Of a stretch of 64,000 bases of DNA, positions 53,940-64,000 are shown piece after piece. This DNA is from Paraburkholderia megapolitana (lineage in GTDB: Bacteria > Pseudomonadota > Gammaproteobacteria > Burkholderiales > Burkholderiaceae), in contig NZ_CP041745.1 in assembly GCF_007556815.1 (NCBI RefSeq), positions 992,001-1,056,000 on the forward strand. The letters are read 5' to 3'. The notes below the pieces were generated by a model. That model did no database searches, had not been told where the DNA came from, and was given only the letters and a program-made list of their open reading frames with translations. Made by a program: the position numbers and the translations under genes. Each line of letters starts with the position of its first letter. Position 1 is the stretch's first letter.

Positions 53940-54518
53940 ATGTCCAAGAGTACCGATCGCATCAATCTGACCAACCAGTTCCTGATCGCCATGCCGAACA
54001 TGGCGGACCCCACGTTTTCAGGAACGGTGGTCTACCTTTGCGATCACAGCGAGCGTGGTGCACTCGGCCTCGTCATCAACCGGCCGACCGACATCGATCT
54101 GCAGGCGCTCTTCAACCGCATCGACCTCAAGCTCGAAATCGAACCCCTGCTGCATGTCCCCGTTTACTTCGGCGGCCCGGTGCAAACCGAGCGCGGCTTC
54201 GTGCTGCACGATCCCGCGGAAGGCAACACGTACACGTCGTCGATGTCGGTGCCGGGTGGCCTCGAAATGACCACCTCGAAGGACGTGCTCGAAGCGGTGG
54301 CGAGCGGCAGCGGCCCGCAGCGCTTTCTACTCACGCTGGGCCACGCGGGTTGGGGCGCCGGCCAGCTCGAGGAAGAGATTCTGAAGAACGGCTGGCTCTC
54401 GGTGGAAGCCGATCCGAAAATCGTTTTCGACGTCCCCGCCGAAGAACGTCTCGAAGCCGCGCTCGCGCTGCTCGGCATTTCGCTGTCGATGCTCTCGGGC
54501 GAAGCAGGTCACGCATGA
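53940..54518 (+). CDS. algH: YqgE/AlgH family protein
   Basis: 192 aa, UPF0301. Signature [38 protein letters not shown] near the N-terminus and [34 protein letters not shown] later. Cytosolic protein of unclear biochemistry, linked in other bacteria to alginate expression, almost always beside ruvX. Here its stop overlaps the ruvX start as ATGA, so the two are translationally coupled. Confidence 0.95.
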   Translation: MSKSTDRINLTNQFLIAMPNMADPTFSGTVVYLCDHSERGALGLVINRPTDIDLQALFNRIDLKLEIEPLLHVPVYFGGPVQTERGFVLHDPAEGNTYTSSMSVPGGLEMTTSKDVLEAVASGSGPQRFLLTLGHAGWGAGQLEEEILKNGWLSVEADPKIVFDVPAEERLEAALALLGISLSMLSGEAGHA

Positions 54519-54941
54519 GCAGTGCGGCTGGACGCGAGGCAACGCTGCTTGCGTTCGACTATGGCGAAAAACGCATCGGTGTGGCGGTTGGCAATTCGCT
54601 GACCCGTCACGCGCAATCCCTCGTAGTGCTGCAAAACCGCAATCGCGAGTATCGCTTTGAGGCCGTTGGCAAGCTGATCGGCGAGTGGAAACCGGACGCA
54701 CTGGTGGTCGGCCTACCGATGCACCAGGATGGCACTCCCCACGCAATGACCCAGCAGGCCAAACGCTTCGGCAATCAGTTGAACGGTCGCTTCAATCTGC
54801 CGGTGACGTGGGTCGACGAGCGCTATTCATCGGTTGAAGCAGAAGCCGCCATCCGCGCCGGCACCGCGCGCACCGAGCTGGTCGACGCCGAGGCCGCACG
54901 CATCATCCTCCAGCAATATCTAGACGGGCTTTCCGAAGATC

Positions 54942-54955
<14 letters not shown>
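54515..54955 (+). CDS. ruvX: Holliday junction resolvase-like YqgF / RuvX
   Basis: 146 aa RNase H-like nuclease implicated in 16S rRNA 5' maturation and recombination. Acidic active-site positions are present in [32 protein letters not shown] and [15 protein letters not shown]. Coupled to algH upstream (ATGA) and overlaps pyrR by 14 bp. Confidence 0.95.
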
Positions 54956-55478
<523 letters not shown>

Positions 55479-55505
55479 TTCACCCGATATACCCCAGGCA
55501 CACCC

Positions 55506-56525
55506 ATGAACACCGCTACCCAGGGTTCCACCAGCAGCGACGCCGCGGAACCGTTCCGCTACGGCTTCCTGAAAGGCAACCCGCAGCTCACGAAGAACGG
55601 CGAGCTCAAACATCTGCTGACTATCGAAGGATTGCCGCGGGCAATCGTCAATCACATTCTCGATACCGCCGAGCAGTTCGTCAGCGTCACCGACCGCGAA
55701 GTGAAGAAAGTGCCGCTATTGCGCGGCAAGTCGGTGTTCAACCTGTTCTTCGAAAACTCCACACGCACGCGCACGACCTTCGAGATCGCCGCGAAGCGTC
55801 TGTCGGCAGACGTGATCAACCTGAACATCAACGCTTCGTCGACGAGCAAGGGCGAGTCGCTTCTCGACACGATCAACAACCTGTCGGCGATGCATGCGGA
55901 TATGTTCGTCGTGCGCCACGCATCGAGCGGTGCGCCGTATCTGATCGCCGAACATTGCGCACCCCACGTGCACGTGATTAACGCCGGCGACGGCCGCCAC
56001 GCGCACCCGACGCAGGGCCTGCTCGACATGTACACGATCCGCCACTACAAGCGCGATTTCACGAATCTGTGCGTGGCGATTGTCGGCGACATCCTGCATT
56101 CGCGCGTTGCGCGTTCGGATATTCATGCGCTCACTACGCTCGGCGTACCCGAAGTGCGCGCGATCGGCCCGCGCACGTTGCTGCCGGGCGGACTCGAACA
56201 GATGGGCGTGCGTGTGTTCCACAATCTCGACGAAGGGTTGAAGGACGTCGACGTGATCATCATGCTGCGTCTGCAGAACGAGCGGATGAGCGGCGCGTTG
56301 CTGCCGTCGGCGCAGGAATACTTCAAGAGCTGGGGGCTTACGCCTGAACGGCTCGCGCTTGCGAAGCCCGATGCGATCGTGATGCACCCAGGCCCGATGA
56401 ATCGCGGCGTCGAGATCGACTCGCAGGTGGCGGACGGGCCGCAATCGGTGATCCTGAATCAGGTGACGTTCGGTATTGCCGTGCGGATGGCGGTGATGGG
56501 GATCGTTGCTAGCAATCACGACTAA
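55506..56525 (+). CDS. pyrB: Aspartate carbamoyltransferase catalytic subunit
   Basis: 339 aa. Condenses carbamoyl phosphate and aspartate. Carbamoyl-phosphate motif [18 protein letters not shown], aspartate-loop region [13 protein letters not shown] and [15 protein letters not shown] are intact. Typical of the class A enzyme that works with a non-catalytic dihydroorotase partner, encoded by the next gene. Confidence 0.97.
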   Translation: MNTATQGSTSSDAAEPFRYGFLKGNPQLTKNGELKHLLTIEGLPRAIVNHILDTAEQFVSVTDREVKKVPLLRGKSVFNLFFENSTRTRTTFEIAAKRLSADVINLNINASSTSKGESLLDTINNLSAMHADMFVVRHASSGAPYLIAEHCAPHVHVINAGDGRHAHPTQGLLDMYTIRHYKRDFTNLCVAIVGDILHSRVARSDIHALTTLGVPEVRAIGPRTLLPGGLEQMGVRVFHNLDEGLKDVDVIIMLRLQNERMSGALLPSAQEYFKSWGLTPERLALAKPDAIVMHPGPMNRGVEIDSQVADGPQSVILNQVTFGIAVRMAVMGIVASNHD

Positions 56526-56581
56526 ACGCCCATGTACGGCGAGTGGCAGATCAGACAGACCATGCAGAATAAAGGCAGCGC

Positions 56582-57859
56582 ATGAAGATTCATATTCAGG
56601 GTGGCACGCTGATCGATCCGGCGGCCGGCACCGAACAGCAGCAGGACATATTCATTGCGGCGGGCAAGATCGTCGGGCTCGGCAGTGCGCCCGCGGATTT
56701 CCATGCAGCGAAAACTATCGATGCGCGCGGGCTGCATATTTCGCCGGGGCTCGTCGACCTGTCGGCGCGGCTGCGCGAACCAGGCTTCGAACACAAGGCG
56801 ACGCTCGAATCCGAAATGGCCGCGGCGCTTGCGGGTGGCGTGACGACGCTGGCATGCCCACCCGATACCGACCCGGTGCTCGATGAGCCAGGCCTTGTCG
56901 AAATGCTGAAGTTTCGCGCGCGCAACCTGAATCAGGCGCATGTGTATCCGCTCGGCGCGCTTACTGTTGGCTTGAAAGGGCAGACCATCACGGAGATGGT
57001 CGAGCTGACCGAAGCAGGCTGCATCGGTTTCTCGCAGGCCGATGTGCCGGTGGTCGATACGCAGGTGCTGCTGCGCGCGCTGCAGTATGCGACCACATAC
57101 GGCTATACCGTGTGGCTACGGCCGCAGGATGCGTACCTCGCGCAGGGTGGCGTTGCGGCAAGCGGCGCGCTGGCGTCACGGCTCGGTTTGTCCGGCGTAC
57201 CGGTTTCCGCGGAGACGATCGCGCTGCATACGATTTTCGAACTGGTTCGCGTGACGGGTGCGCGTGTGCATCTGTCGCATGTATCGTCGGCCGCGGGTGT
57301 GGCGCTCGTGCGCGAAGCGAAGGCCGAGGGTCTGGCGGTCACCTGCGATGTGACCATCAACCACGTGCATCTGATCGACGTCGACATCGGCTACTTCGAT
57401 GCGCAGTTCCGGCTCGACCCGCCGTTGCGTCAACAGCGCGATCGCGAGGCGATCCGCGCGGGACTCGCGGACGGCACGATCGATGCGATCTGCTCCGACC
57501 ACACACCCGTCGACGATGACGAGAAATTGCTGCCGTTCGCCGAAGCGACACCGGGGGCGACCGGGCTCGAGCTGTTTTTGTCGCTGACCGTGAAGTGGGC
57601 GAACGAAGCGCACGTGCCGCTTGCGAAGGCACTGAACCGGATCACAACTGCGCCAGCGGACGTGCTGAAGCTTGCCGCAGGGCGCATCGGTGTCGGCGCG
57701 GCTGCGGACCTGTGCGTGTTCGATCGCGACGCGCACTGGCGCGTCGAACCGCGGGCGCTGAAGAGCCAGGGGCACAACACACCGTTCCTCGGCTACGAAC
57801 TGTCGGCGCGCGTGCGCGCTACCGTGGTGGCCGGGCATGTGGCGTTCGAGCAGCGTTGA
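56582..57859 (+). CDS. pyrX: Dihydroorotase-like subunit, metal site degenerate (PyrC'/PyrX type)
   Basis: 425 aa dihydroorotase-fold protein. In active enzymes the metal motif is DxHxHxR near residue 60; here residues 59-65 are DLSARLR, so both first-shell histidines are replaced by Ser61 and Arg63. Later elements (HLSHVSSAAG, TINHVHLID, ICSDHTPVDDD) are kept. This pattern defines the inactive dihydroorotase that scaffolds class A aspartate carbamoyltransferase in Pseudomonas. A separate active pyrC must exist elsewhere. Located 56 bp after pyrB. Confidence 0.9.
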   Translation: MKIHIQGGTLIDPAAGTEQQQDIFIAAGKIVGLGSAPADFHAAKTIDARGLHISPGLVDLSARLREPGFEHKATLESEMAAALAGGVTTLACPPDTDPVLDEPGLVEMLKFRARNLNQAHVYPLGALTVGLKGQTITEMVELTEAGCIGFSQADVPVVDTQVLLRALQYATTYGYTVWLRPQDAYLAQGGVAASGALASRLGLSGVPVSAETIALHTIFELVRVTGARVHLSHVSSAAGVALVREAKAEGLAVTCDVTINHVHLIDVDIGYFDAQFRLDPPLRQQRDREAIRAGLADGTIDAICSDHTPVDDDEKLLPFAEATPGATGLELFLSLTVKWANEAHVPLAKALNRITTAPADVLKLAAGRIGVGAAADLCVFDRDAHWRVEPRALKSQGHNTPFLGYELSARVRATVVAGHVAFEQR

Positions 57860-57909
57860 TGCTGCACGGGCGCCGCGCTTCAATGGATAGATAGAGAACA
57901 CGTCACAGC

Positions 57910-58680
57910 ATGAAACTCGCGTTTCGCAAGGCACGACTCGTTGTACATCTACTGGTCGGGATGTTCGTGGTGGCGACGCGTTTTCCGCGCGCATCCGCGG
58001 ACGAACGGCTCGAGTTGAACCGTGCATGGTCGCTGAAGATGCTGCGGCTCGCGGGCTTGCGGCTCGTTGTGCACAACGACGGCGCGCGGCTCGATCATGG
58101 CGCACTGGTGGTCGCGAATCATGTGTCGTGGATCGATATCTACGTGATCAATGCGTGGCGGCCGACACCGTTCGTGTCGAAGGCGGAGATCCGTCAATGG
58201 CCGGTGGTGGGGTGGCTGGCGCAACAGCTCGGCACGGTGTTCATCCAGCGCGAGAAGCGCAGCGATGCAAAGCGGATCATGCATGAACTGGCCGATCGAC
58301 TGAGTTCAGGCGAATTGATGTGCGTGTTTCCGGAAGGCACGACGTCCGATGGCCTCGGGTTGCTGCCGTTTCACGCGAACATGTTTCAGGCGGCGGTACT
58401 CGCGTCGGCACCGGTGCAGCCGCTGTGTCTGATGTATGAGGATGCGCAGGGGCGGCAGTCGACTGCGCCTGCGTATATCGACGACCTGACGCTGGCTGAT
58501 TCGTTGAATGCGTTGCTGCGCGAAGGGCCGTTGACTGCGCATGTTTATGTAGGCGCGCCGCTGGCGGCGGGTGAAGACCGGCGGGTGCTGGCGGGGCAGG
58601 CGGAGGCGGCGGTGCGCGGTGCGCTCGAAGCCATGCGCGGCGCGCAGAGTACGCCACTGCTTCCAGTCGAGCACGGCTAG
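57910..58680 (+). CDS. plsC: 1-acyl-sn-glycerol-3-phosphate acyltransferase
   Basis: 256 aa inner-membrane phospholipid enzyme that makes phosphatidic acid. Catalytic HX4D motif as NHVSWID (His71, Asp76), and phosphate-binding FPEGTTSDGLGLLPFHANMFQAAV. A short N-terminal hydrophobic segment is likely membrane associated. Follows pyrX by 50 bp and belongs to the same block. Confidence 0.93.
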   Translation: MKLAFRKARLVVHLLVGMFVVATRFPRASADERLELNRAWSLKMLRLAGLRLVVHNDGARLDHGALVVANHVSWIDIYVINAWRPTPFVSKAEIRQWPVVGWLAQQLGTVFIQREKRSDAKRIMHELADRLSSGELMCVFPEGTTSDGLGLLPFHANMFQAAVLASAPVQPLCLMYEDAQGRQSTAPAYIDDLTLADSLNALLREGPLTAHVYVGAPLAAGEDRRVLAGQAEAAVRGALEAMRGAQSTPLLPVEHG

Positions 58681-58738
58681 CTGAAGCTAGCTGAGCGGCG
58701 GCAACGCCGTTTGTTCGTTCGAGTAAACTACCGGCGAT

Positions 58739-59572
58739 ATGAACAGCGGACCGGCCCTCATGAACCGAACTGAAATTGGCGCGCTGATCGCGCAACGCCT
58801 CGCGCCTGTCGTAGCGGAGGCACATGAGCAGTGGCTTCGCGCGGCTCCCATCCACTTCTTCGTTGTCGACGACCTGCTGCCCGTCGAACTGGCCAGCGAG
58901 ATCCGCCGTGCTTTTCCGGATGCATCGAAGATGATGCTTCGCAAGAGCCTGCGTGAATTGAAGTACGTCACGGCGCAGATGAACCAGCACGCGCCGCTGC
59001 TCGAAGAAATCATCTTCGCGTTCCAGGAGCCCGCGGTCGTCGAGCTCGTGCAGCAGATCAGCGGCTTACGCTCGCTGTATCCCGACGAGCATCTGTACGC
59101 GGGCGGCATCTCGATGATGGGCAACGGTCATTTTCTGAACCCGCATCTGGACAACTCGCATGACAAGGATCGCGCGCGTTACCGCGTGCTGAACCTGCTC
59201 TATTACGTTTCGCCCGACTGGCAGGCCGGCAACGGCGGCAATCTCGAGGTGTGGCCCAACGGTACGAAGGCCGAACCGACGACGATCGTGAGCGAGTTCA
59301 ACCGGCTCGTCGTGATGGTCACTAACCAGCATTCGTGGCACTCCGTTTCGAAGAATCTGACCGACCAGCAGCGTTGCTGCGTGTCGAATTACTACTTCTC
59401 CGATCATCCGGTCGGGGATGATGAATACTTTCATCCGACCTCGTTTCGCGGGCGGCCCGACGAACCGGTCAAGGATGTCGTGCTGCAGGCCGACGCGGCC
59501 GCGCGTGGCATGGTGCGGCGGTTGTTTCCGAAAGGGGTGAAACAGGCTACGCACGTCTACAAGAAGGACTAG
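58739..59572 (+). CDS. 2-oxoglutarate/Fe(II)-dependent oxygenase superfamily protein
   Basis: 277 aa. Double-stranded beta-helix with the iron motif H-x-D in FLNPHLDNSHDK and the distal His in NQHSWHSVSK; the Arg that binds 2-oxoglutarate is probably in QQRCCVSNYYFSD. Such proteins hydroxylate amino-acid side chains or small molecules. Two start codons (58739 and 58760) fit; the first is used. Substrate unknown. It lies between plsC and the sugar-reductase-like gene. Confidence 0.82.
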   Translation: MNSGPALMNRTEIGALIAQRLAPVVAEAHEQWLRAAPIHFFVVDDLLPVELASEIRRAFPDASKMMLRKSLRELKYVTAQMNQHAPLLEEIIFAFQEPAVVELVQQISGLRSLYPDEHLYAGGISMMGNGHFLNPHLDNSHDKDRARYRVLNLLYYVSPDWQAGNGGNLEVWPNGTKAEPTTIVSEFNRLVVMVTNQHSWHSVSKNLTDQQRCCVSNYYFSDHPVGDDEYFHPTSFRGRPDEPVKDVVLQADAAARGMVRRLFPKGVKQATHVYKKD

Positions 59573-59655
59573 CCTCGCGCGACAGCGAGGATTCGATCAT
59601 CGCGCGATCGACCCACAGCGAGGGCGATTGCGAACATGGGCCAGAGGAGTAGCGA

Positions 59656-60573
59656 GTGACTTTTTCTTCCGAACTGACGCCCCGGCGCGCACTGATCACC
59701 GGGGCGCGCGGTTTCACTGGCGCGTATGTGCGCGACGAATTGCAGCGCGCGGGATTTGAAGTGGTGGGCACACTTGCCGGCAACGAGACACCGGGTCCGA
59801 ACGAGTACGTGCTCGACATTACGTCGCTCGACGACTGCAGACGCGTGATCGGCGAAGTACGGCCCACGCATATCGTCCATCTCGCCGCTATCAGCTTCGT
59901 TGCACACGATGATGCGCTGGAGATGTACAACGTCAACGTGCTCGGTACGTTGAATCTTTTGCAGGCTTGCGTGGACGTTGGCGTACGGCCGGACAAGATA
60001 CTGATTGCGAGCAGCGCGAATGTGTATGGCAACGCCGGCGGCGTGATCGACGAGAGCGTGGTTCCCGCGCCCGTTAATCACTATGCGGCGAGCAAGCTGG
60101 CGATGGAGCATCTCGTGCGGACGTGGTTCGAACGCCTGCCGATCGTCGTGACGCGGCCGTTCAACTACACGGGGCGGGGGCAGGCACCGCGTTTTCTGGT
60201 GCCGAAGATCGTCGAGCATTTCGTGCAGCGTCGGCCTTTTATCGAGCTCGGCAACCTGGATGTGGCGCGCGACTTTTCCGACGTGCGGACGGTGGCGCAA
60301 ACCTATCGGGCGCTGCTTGAATCGGCGGTGGCGGGGGAAGTTGTCAACGTTTGCAGTGAGCATGCTCGTACGCTGCACGATGTCGTGGACATGGTCCGCG
60401 AAGCTTCAGGGCACGACCTGGAGATTCGCGTCAACCCGGCTTTCGTCAGGGATAACGAAGTGAAGTTGCTGGTTGGTTCGGTGGCGCGGTTGCGCAAGCT
60501 CGTGCCCGAGGTTCAACCGGTTGATTTTGTCGAGACGATCCGGTGGATGGTTCGTTCGGTCGATCAGACGTAG
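59656..60573 (+). CDS. NAD-dependent sugar epimerase/dehydratase family (GDP-6-deoxy-hexulose reductase-like)
   Basis: 305 aa extended SDR. Start is a GTG with AGAGGAG 7 nt upstream. Cofactor loop GARGFTG at residues 16-22, catalytic Ser region ASSANVYG, and YAASK for the Tyr/Lys pair. The pattern is closest to GMD/RMD-type reductases acting on GDP-4-keto-6-deoxymannose. It lies 1.3 kb upstream of the dTDP-rhamnose operon, consistent with surface polysaccharide synthesis; GDP versus dTDP sugar not fixed by sequence. Confidence 0.82.
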   Translation: MTFSSELTPRRALITGARGFTGAYVRDELQRAGFEVVGTLAGNETPGPNEYVLDITSLDDCRRVIGEVRPTHIVHLAAISFVAHDDALEMYNVNVLGTLNLLQACVDVGVRPDKILIASSANVYGNAGGVIDESVVPAPVNHYAASKLAMEHLVRTWFERLPIVVTRPFNYTGRGQAPRFLVPKIVEHFVQRRPFIELGNLDVARDFSDVRTVAQTYRALLESAVAGEVVNVCSEHARTLHDVVDMVREASGHDLEIRVNPAFVRDNEVKLLVGSVARLRKLVPEVQPVDFVETIRWMVRSVDQT

Positions 60574-60605
60574 CGACGGTTGCGGCAACCGCGAGCCGGT
60601 TATGT

Positions 60606-61471
60606 CTACTTCGAAGACGCGTCGGATTCCGAGCGGCAGGCCGAACAATCCACCTGCGTGACCGTGCGTTTGCTGGGGTCTCTTGCCAGTTGCACGGCCG
60701 AAAGCCGATTGCCCCACACGCAACCCGAATCGAGGCCGACCAGATTGTCGCGCAGGGTCAGGCCGAGCGCGGCCCAGTGGCCGAATACCATCGTAATGTC
60801 GGCCGTCTTGCGCGACGGGACGTCGAACCAGGGCATGTAGCCTTCCGGAGCGGCATCGAGTCCGCCACTCGATGAGAAATCCATCACGCCGTCCTTGTCG
60901 CAAAAGCGCAGCCGGGTGAGCGCGCTGCAGGTAATGCGCAGACGCTCGGTGCCTTTCAGATGCTTCGTCCAGCGGTTCGGCTCGTTGCCGTAGAGACCTG
61001 CGAGCGTTTCCTTCCAGTCCGGTGCGCGCAGCGCGCGTTGCAGATCGTCGGCGAGTTCTAGCGTTAGCGTCACGTCCCACTGCGGCAGCACGCCGGCGTG
61101 GACCAGCAGCATGCCGTGCTCGAAGTGCGCGATCGGACGATGACGGATCCAGTCGAGCAGATCGGCGGCGTCGGGGGCGGCGAGGATGTCGTCGAGCGTG
61201 TCGCCTCGTTTCGATTTGCGAATGCCCGCTGAGACCGACAGCAGGTGCAGATCGTGGTTACCTAGCACCGTGACTGCCCGGTCGCCCAGCGCGATTACGG
61301 CGCGCAATGTCGCGAGCGATTCGGGGCCGCGGTTGATGAGGTCGCCGGCAAACCATAGTGGTGTGTTGGCGGGGGGGGCGGTTTTTGCGAGGAGTTGCTG
61401 GAACTGGGTGTGGCAACCTTGTAGGTCGCCGAAGGCGAGGGGGACGGGGACGGCGAAGTAACGACGGTCAT
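60606..61471 (-). CDS. apaH: Diadenosine tetraphosphatase ApaH, apparent frameshift near the N-terminus
   Basis: Reading leftward the phosphoesterase is clear: AFGDLQGCHTQFQQLL, LWFAGDLINRGPESL, VTVLGNHDLHLL, LVHAGVLPQWD, VFGHWAALG and VGLDSGCVWGNRLSAVQL. It cleaves Ap4A symmetrically. This frame has no ATG, GTG or TTG before the catalytic domain; the first is a TTG at 61307, after the GDLQGC and GDLINRGP motifs. A frame starting at ATG 61471 encodes MTVVTSPSPSP and would join the conserved frame if the G5 tract at 61439-61443 had six G. So a one-base deletion or a read error is likely. Confidence 0.8.
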
Positions 61472-61869
61472 TATGTGGGCGGATCAGTGACGACAGGCAT
61501 AGTCGTGAGGTAACACATTGACGTGTATGACGACGCTATTATCGCCGACAAGATGCCAGGGCTGTTTGCGATATCAGTGCCGCGCACGAGCGCTGCGTCT
61601 AATGACGTTGCGAAGTTTAGCAACGCGCACATTATTACTCATCGTCGCCGGGCAAAGGGTAATTTTGTCAAGTTGTCGCAAGTTGTTACGGGTCTTTTTT
61701 TTACCCCACACAGATTTATAATTGAGCCCGATACTTAAGCGCTTGAATGCTTGTTTGTTGTGAACAGTTTCGTATGGCGGGGTCAGGAGTCGAATGATGC
61801 GCACGCACTCCAGGCAACCGAACGACATGCTCCGGCTGCATCTATCCCGGATATCTTGAAAGGAATTCC
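61472..61869. other. 398-bp region upstream of the rhamnose operon
   Basis: Less GC-rich than its surroundings. No supported gene; a 71-codon frame from a GTG at 61523 has no family or ribosome site. TATAAT at 61717-61722 could be a -10 for the rfb operon but lacks a good -35. An 8-T run at about 61695 has no clear hairpin. No JUMPstart-like element was recognised. Confidence 0.45.
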
Positions 61870-62931
61870 ATGATCCTGGTAACGGGCGGCGCCGGTTTTA
61901 TCGGAGCCAATTTTGTGCTCGACTGGTTGAATACATCGGACGAGCCTGTCGTCAACCTCGACAAACTGACTTACGCCGGTAATTTGAGTACGCTAAAGCC
62001 GCGGCAGGGTGATGCGCGACACATCTTCGTGCGAGCTGATATCTGTGATCGGGCAGCACTCGATGCGCTATTCGCCGAGCATAAGCCGCGTGCAGTGCTG
62101 CACTTCGCGGCCGAAAGTCATGTCGATCGGTCCATTCACGGTCCGGCCGATTTCGTGCAGACCAACGTGGTCGGCACATTTACGCTGCTTGAAGCCACGC
62201 GCGCATACTGGAATACGCTAGGCGACGATGATAAGGCGGCATTTCGCTTCCTGCATGTGTCGACCGATGAGGTGTTCGGTTCGCTGTCGAGCACCGACCC
62301 GCAATTCTCGGAAACGACGTCCTATGCGCCGAATAGTCCGTACTCCGCAACTAAAGCGGGTTCCGATCATCTGGTTCGCGCATACCATCACACGTACGGC
62401 TTGCCGACACTGACGACGAACTGTTCGAACAACTACGGTCCCTACCAGTTTCCGGAGAAACTGATTCCACTGATCATCGCCAACGCGCTGGGCGGCAAAC
62501 CTCTACCCGTGTATGGCGATGGTCAGAATGTGCGCGACTGGTTGTATGTCGGCGATCACTGCAGCGCGATCCGCGAGGTTCTTGCGCGCGGCGCATCGGG
62601 CGAGACGTACAACGTGGGCGGCTGGAACGAGAAGAAGAATCTTGAAGTCGTGCACACCCTGTGCGACCTGCTCGATGAGCTTCGTCCGAAGGCTGCGGGC
62701 TCGTATCGCGATCAGATCACGTATGTGACCGATCGCCCGGGCCACGATCGCCGTTATGCAATCGATGCCCGCAAGCTCGAACGCGAACTCGGCTGGAAGC
62801 CAGCTGAAACCTTTGAGACCGGTCTGAAAAAGACAGTGCAGTGGTATCTCGACAATCAGGAGTGGGTCGACGAAGTGGTATCTGGCGACTACCGCAAATG
62901 GGTCGAGACGAACTACGCGCAGCGCGCGTAA
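61870..62931 (+). CDS. rfbB: dTDP-glucose 4,6-dehydratase
   Basis: 353 aa. Converts dTDP-glucose to dTDP-4-keto-6-deoxyglucose. NAD loop GGAGFIG at residues 6-12, the [11 protein letters not shown] segment, catalytic STDEVFGSL with the DE pair, and [15 protein letters not shown] with the Tyr/Lys. AAAGGAA precedes the ATG. First gene of rfbBAC. Supplies dTDP-rhamnose for O-antigen, exopolysaccharide or rhamnolipid. Confidence 0.97.
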   Translation: MILVTGGAGFIGANFVLDWLNTSDEPVVNLDKLTYAGNLSTLKPRQGDARHIFVRADICDRAALDALFAEHKPRAVLHFAAESHVDRSIHGPADFVQTNVVGTFTLLEATRAYWNTLGDDDKAAFRFLHVSTDEVFGSLSSTDPQFSETTSYAPNSPYSATKAGSDHLVRAYHHTYGLPTLTTNCSNNYGPYQFPEKLIPLIIANALGGKPLPVYGDGQNVRDWLYVGDHCSAIREVLARGASGETYNVGGWNEKKNLEVVHTLCDLLDELRPKAAGSYRDQITYVTDRPGHDRRYAIDARKLERELGWKPAETFETGLKKTVQWYLDNQEWVDEVVSGDYRKWVETNYAQRA

Positions 62932-62941
62932 AGGCAAAGTC

Positions 62942-63823
62942 ATGGCACGTAAGGGCATTATTCTCGCGGGTGGATCGGGCACGCGGCTCTATCCGATTAC
63001 ACATGTCGTCTCGAAGCAGCTGTTACCGGTGTACGACAAGCCGATGATCTACTATCCGCTGTCGACGCTGATGCTCGCGGGCATTCGTGACGTACTCGTT
63101 ATTTCCACGCCTGAAGACACGCCGCGCTTCCAGGCGATGCTTGGCGATGGCGCGCAATGGGGGATGAACCTGCAATATGCGGTACAGCCTTCTCCCGATG
63201 GGCTTGCACAGGCATTCATCATTGGGCGCGAGTTCATCGGTGCCGATCCGTCCGCGCTGATACTCGGCGACAACATTTTTCACGGCCATGATCTGGCGCG
63301 ACAGCTCGCAGCTGCCAGTGCTACGCACGACTGCGCGACAGTCTTTGCATACCATGTCAACGACCCCGAACGTTACGGCGTCGTGGAGTTCGACGATCAA
63401 TTCCGTGCGCTTTCCATTGAAGAGAAACCCGCGCGGCCGCGCTCGAACTATGCGGTGACGGGGCTCTACTTCTACGACAACGATGTCTGCGATATTGCAG
63501 CAGATATCAAACCTTCTCCGCGCGGAGAGCTCGAGATTACCGATGTCAATTCACGGTACCTGAGTGCGGGCAAGTTGCGTGTCGAGATGATGGGACGCGG
63601 CTATGCGTGGCTTGATACCGGAACGCACGATTCGTTGATCGAGGCTGCAACGTTCATTGCAACCTTGCAGAAACGGCAGGGGTTGGTGGTGGCGTGTCCC
63701 GAAGAGATCGCGTACCGGCACCGGTGGATCGACGCGGCGCAGGTGGAGCGGCTCGCAGCACCGCTTGCCAAGAATGGCTATGGCAAATATCTCATCAAGC
63801 TGCTTTCGGAACCCATTGCATGA
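62942..63823 (+). CDS. rfbA: Glucose-1-phosphate thymidylyltransferase
   Basis: 293 aa. Makes dTDP-glucose from glucose-1-phosphate and dTTP. Nucleotide motif [16 protein letters not shown], catalytic-region [14 protein letters not shown], and [20 protein letters not shown] and [14 protein letters not shown] are all typical of the short RmlA form. Its stop overlaps rfbC as ATGA. 10 bp after rfbB. Confidence 0.97.
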   Translation: MARKGIILAGGSGTRLYPITHVVSKQLLPVYDKPMIYYPLSTLMLAGIRDVLVISTPEDTPRFQAMLGDGAQWGMNLQYAVQPSPDGLAQAFIIGREFIGADPSALILGDNIFHGHDLARQLAAASATHDCATVFAYHVNDPERYGVVEFDDQFRALSIEEKPARPRSNYAVTGLYFYDNDVCDIAADIKPSPRGELEITDVNSRYLSAGKLRVEMMGRGYAWLDTGTHDSLIEAATFIATLQKRQGLVVACPEEIAYRHRWIDAAQVERLAAPLAKNGYGKYLIKLLSEPIA

Positions 63824-64000
63824 AGATCATTGTTACCCCAACGTCGCTACCCGAAGTCAAACTCATCGAGCCCAAAGTCTTTGGGGATGCGCGTGGCTTC
63901 TTTTTCGAAAGTTTCAACGCGCGGGAGTTTGCCGAAGGCGTCGGTGAACAGGTGGACTTCGTGCAAGACAATCATTCGCTATCGACACAGAACGTACTGC
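63820..64000 (+). CDS. rfbC: dTDP-4-dehydrorhamnose 3,5-epimerase, N-terminal part
   Basis: First 60 residues only; the gene runs off the window. [24 protein letters not shown] and [14 protein letters not shown] are the typical RmlC start, with the substrate-contacting Arg and the VQDN(H)S segment. ATGA overlap with rfbA shows coupling. A reductase gene (rfbD) is expected next, outside the window. Confidence 0.93.
   Translation, partial: MKIIVTPTSLPEVKLIEPKVFGDARGFFFESFNAREFAEGVGEQVDFVQDNHSLSTQNVL

Noticed and set aside
61523..61738. 71-codon frame from GTG upstream of rfbB
   Set aside because: No ribosome site, no recognisable domain, in a region that looks regulatory.

Overview
The window is 64 kb of high-GC, densely coded bacterial DNA with no rRNA, tRNA, insertion sequence or CRISPR array that I could recognise. 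Gene families and order point to Burkholderiaceae, most likely Paraburkholderia, Caballeronia or Burkholderia. Examples are the run thiD / rubredoxin / algH-ruvX-pyrR-pyrB-pseudo-dihydroorotase-plsC, a Burkholderia-type gspD secretin, a small lysine/alanine-rich secreted protein, many LysR and AraC regulators, and a CIRCE-controlled groESL operon. The genus is an inference; no rRNA is present.

Layout. 1-3.4 kb: end of a DeoR-type regulator, then a trimeric autotransporter adhesin on the minus strand. 3.4-6.8 kb: a dimethylglycine/sarcosine dehydrogenase-like flavoprotein followed by purU, a one-carbon/folate pair, preceded by three phased ATCAAC repeats. 6.8-11.6 kb: an apparent hydroxy-acid operon (NIPSNAP, LctP permease, SDR) divergent from an AraC regulator, then a DJ-1/PfpI protein. 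11.9-19.4 kb: accessory genes, including a GPH-type transporter, an epoxide-hydrolase-like enzyme with a DMT transporter and divergent LysR regulator, a secreted solute-binding protein, and a stand-alone six-helix cytochrome-like membrane anchor. 19.4-27.6 kb: a complete sugar catabolic island. It has a LacI repressor, paired palindromic operators, a four-gene ABC importer of the ribose/rhamnose/AI-2 class, a ketose 3-epimerase-like protein, a kinase and a 3-hexulose-6-phosphate-isomerase-like SIS protein.

27.6-44 kb: mostly single accessory genes (GFA protein, nucleotidyltransferase-like protein, a decayed vapBC locus, two LysR regulators, a HAF-repeat protein of exactly seven 44-residue units, a DJ-1 protein, an AhpD-like protein) plus a tripartite EmrAB/OMF efflux operon and an MFS carboxylate/sialate-type transporter. 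44-50.5 kb: an isolated gspD, two small genes, groES-groEL with an overlapping sigma70-like/sigma32-like promoter and CIRCE, and cysC.

51-64 kb: core genome. thiD, rubredoxin (56 aa), an alanine-rich protein I do not recognise, algH, ruvX, pyrR, pyrB, a catalytically degenerate dihydroorotase (metal-binding HxH lost), plsC, a 2-oxoglutarate oxygenase, a GDP-sugar reductase-like SDR, apaH (apparent frameshift at a G tract near its 5' end), and the start of a dTDP-rhamnose operon (rfbB, rfbA, rfbC cut by the window end). The last block provides nucleotide synthesis, phospholipid synthesis and the activated deoxysugars for surface polysaccharide.
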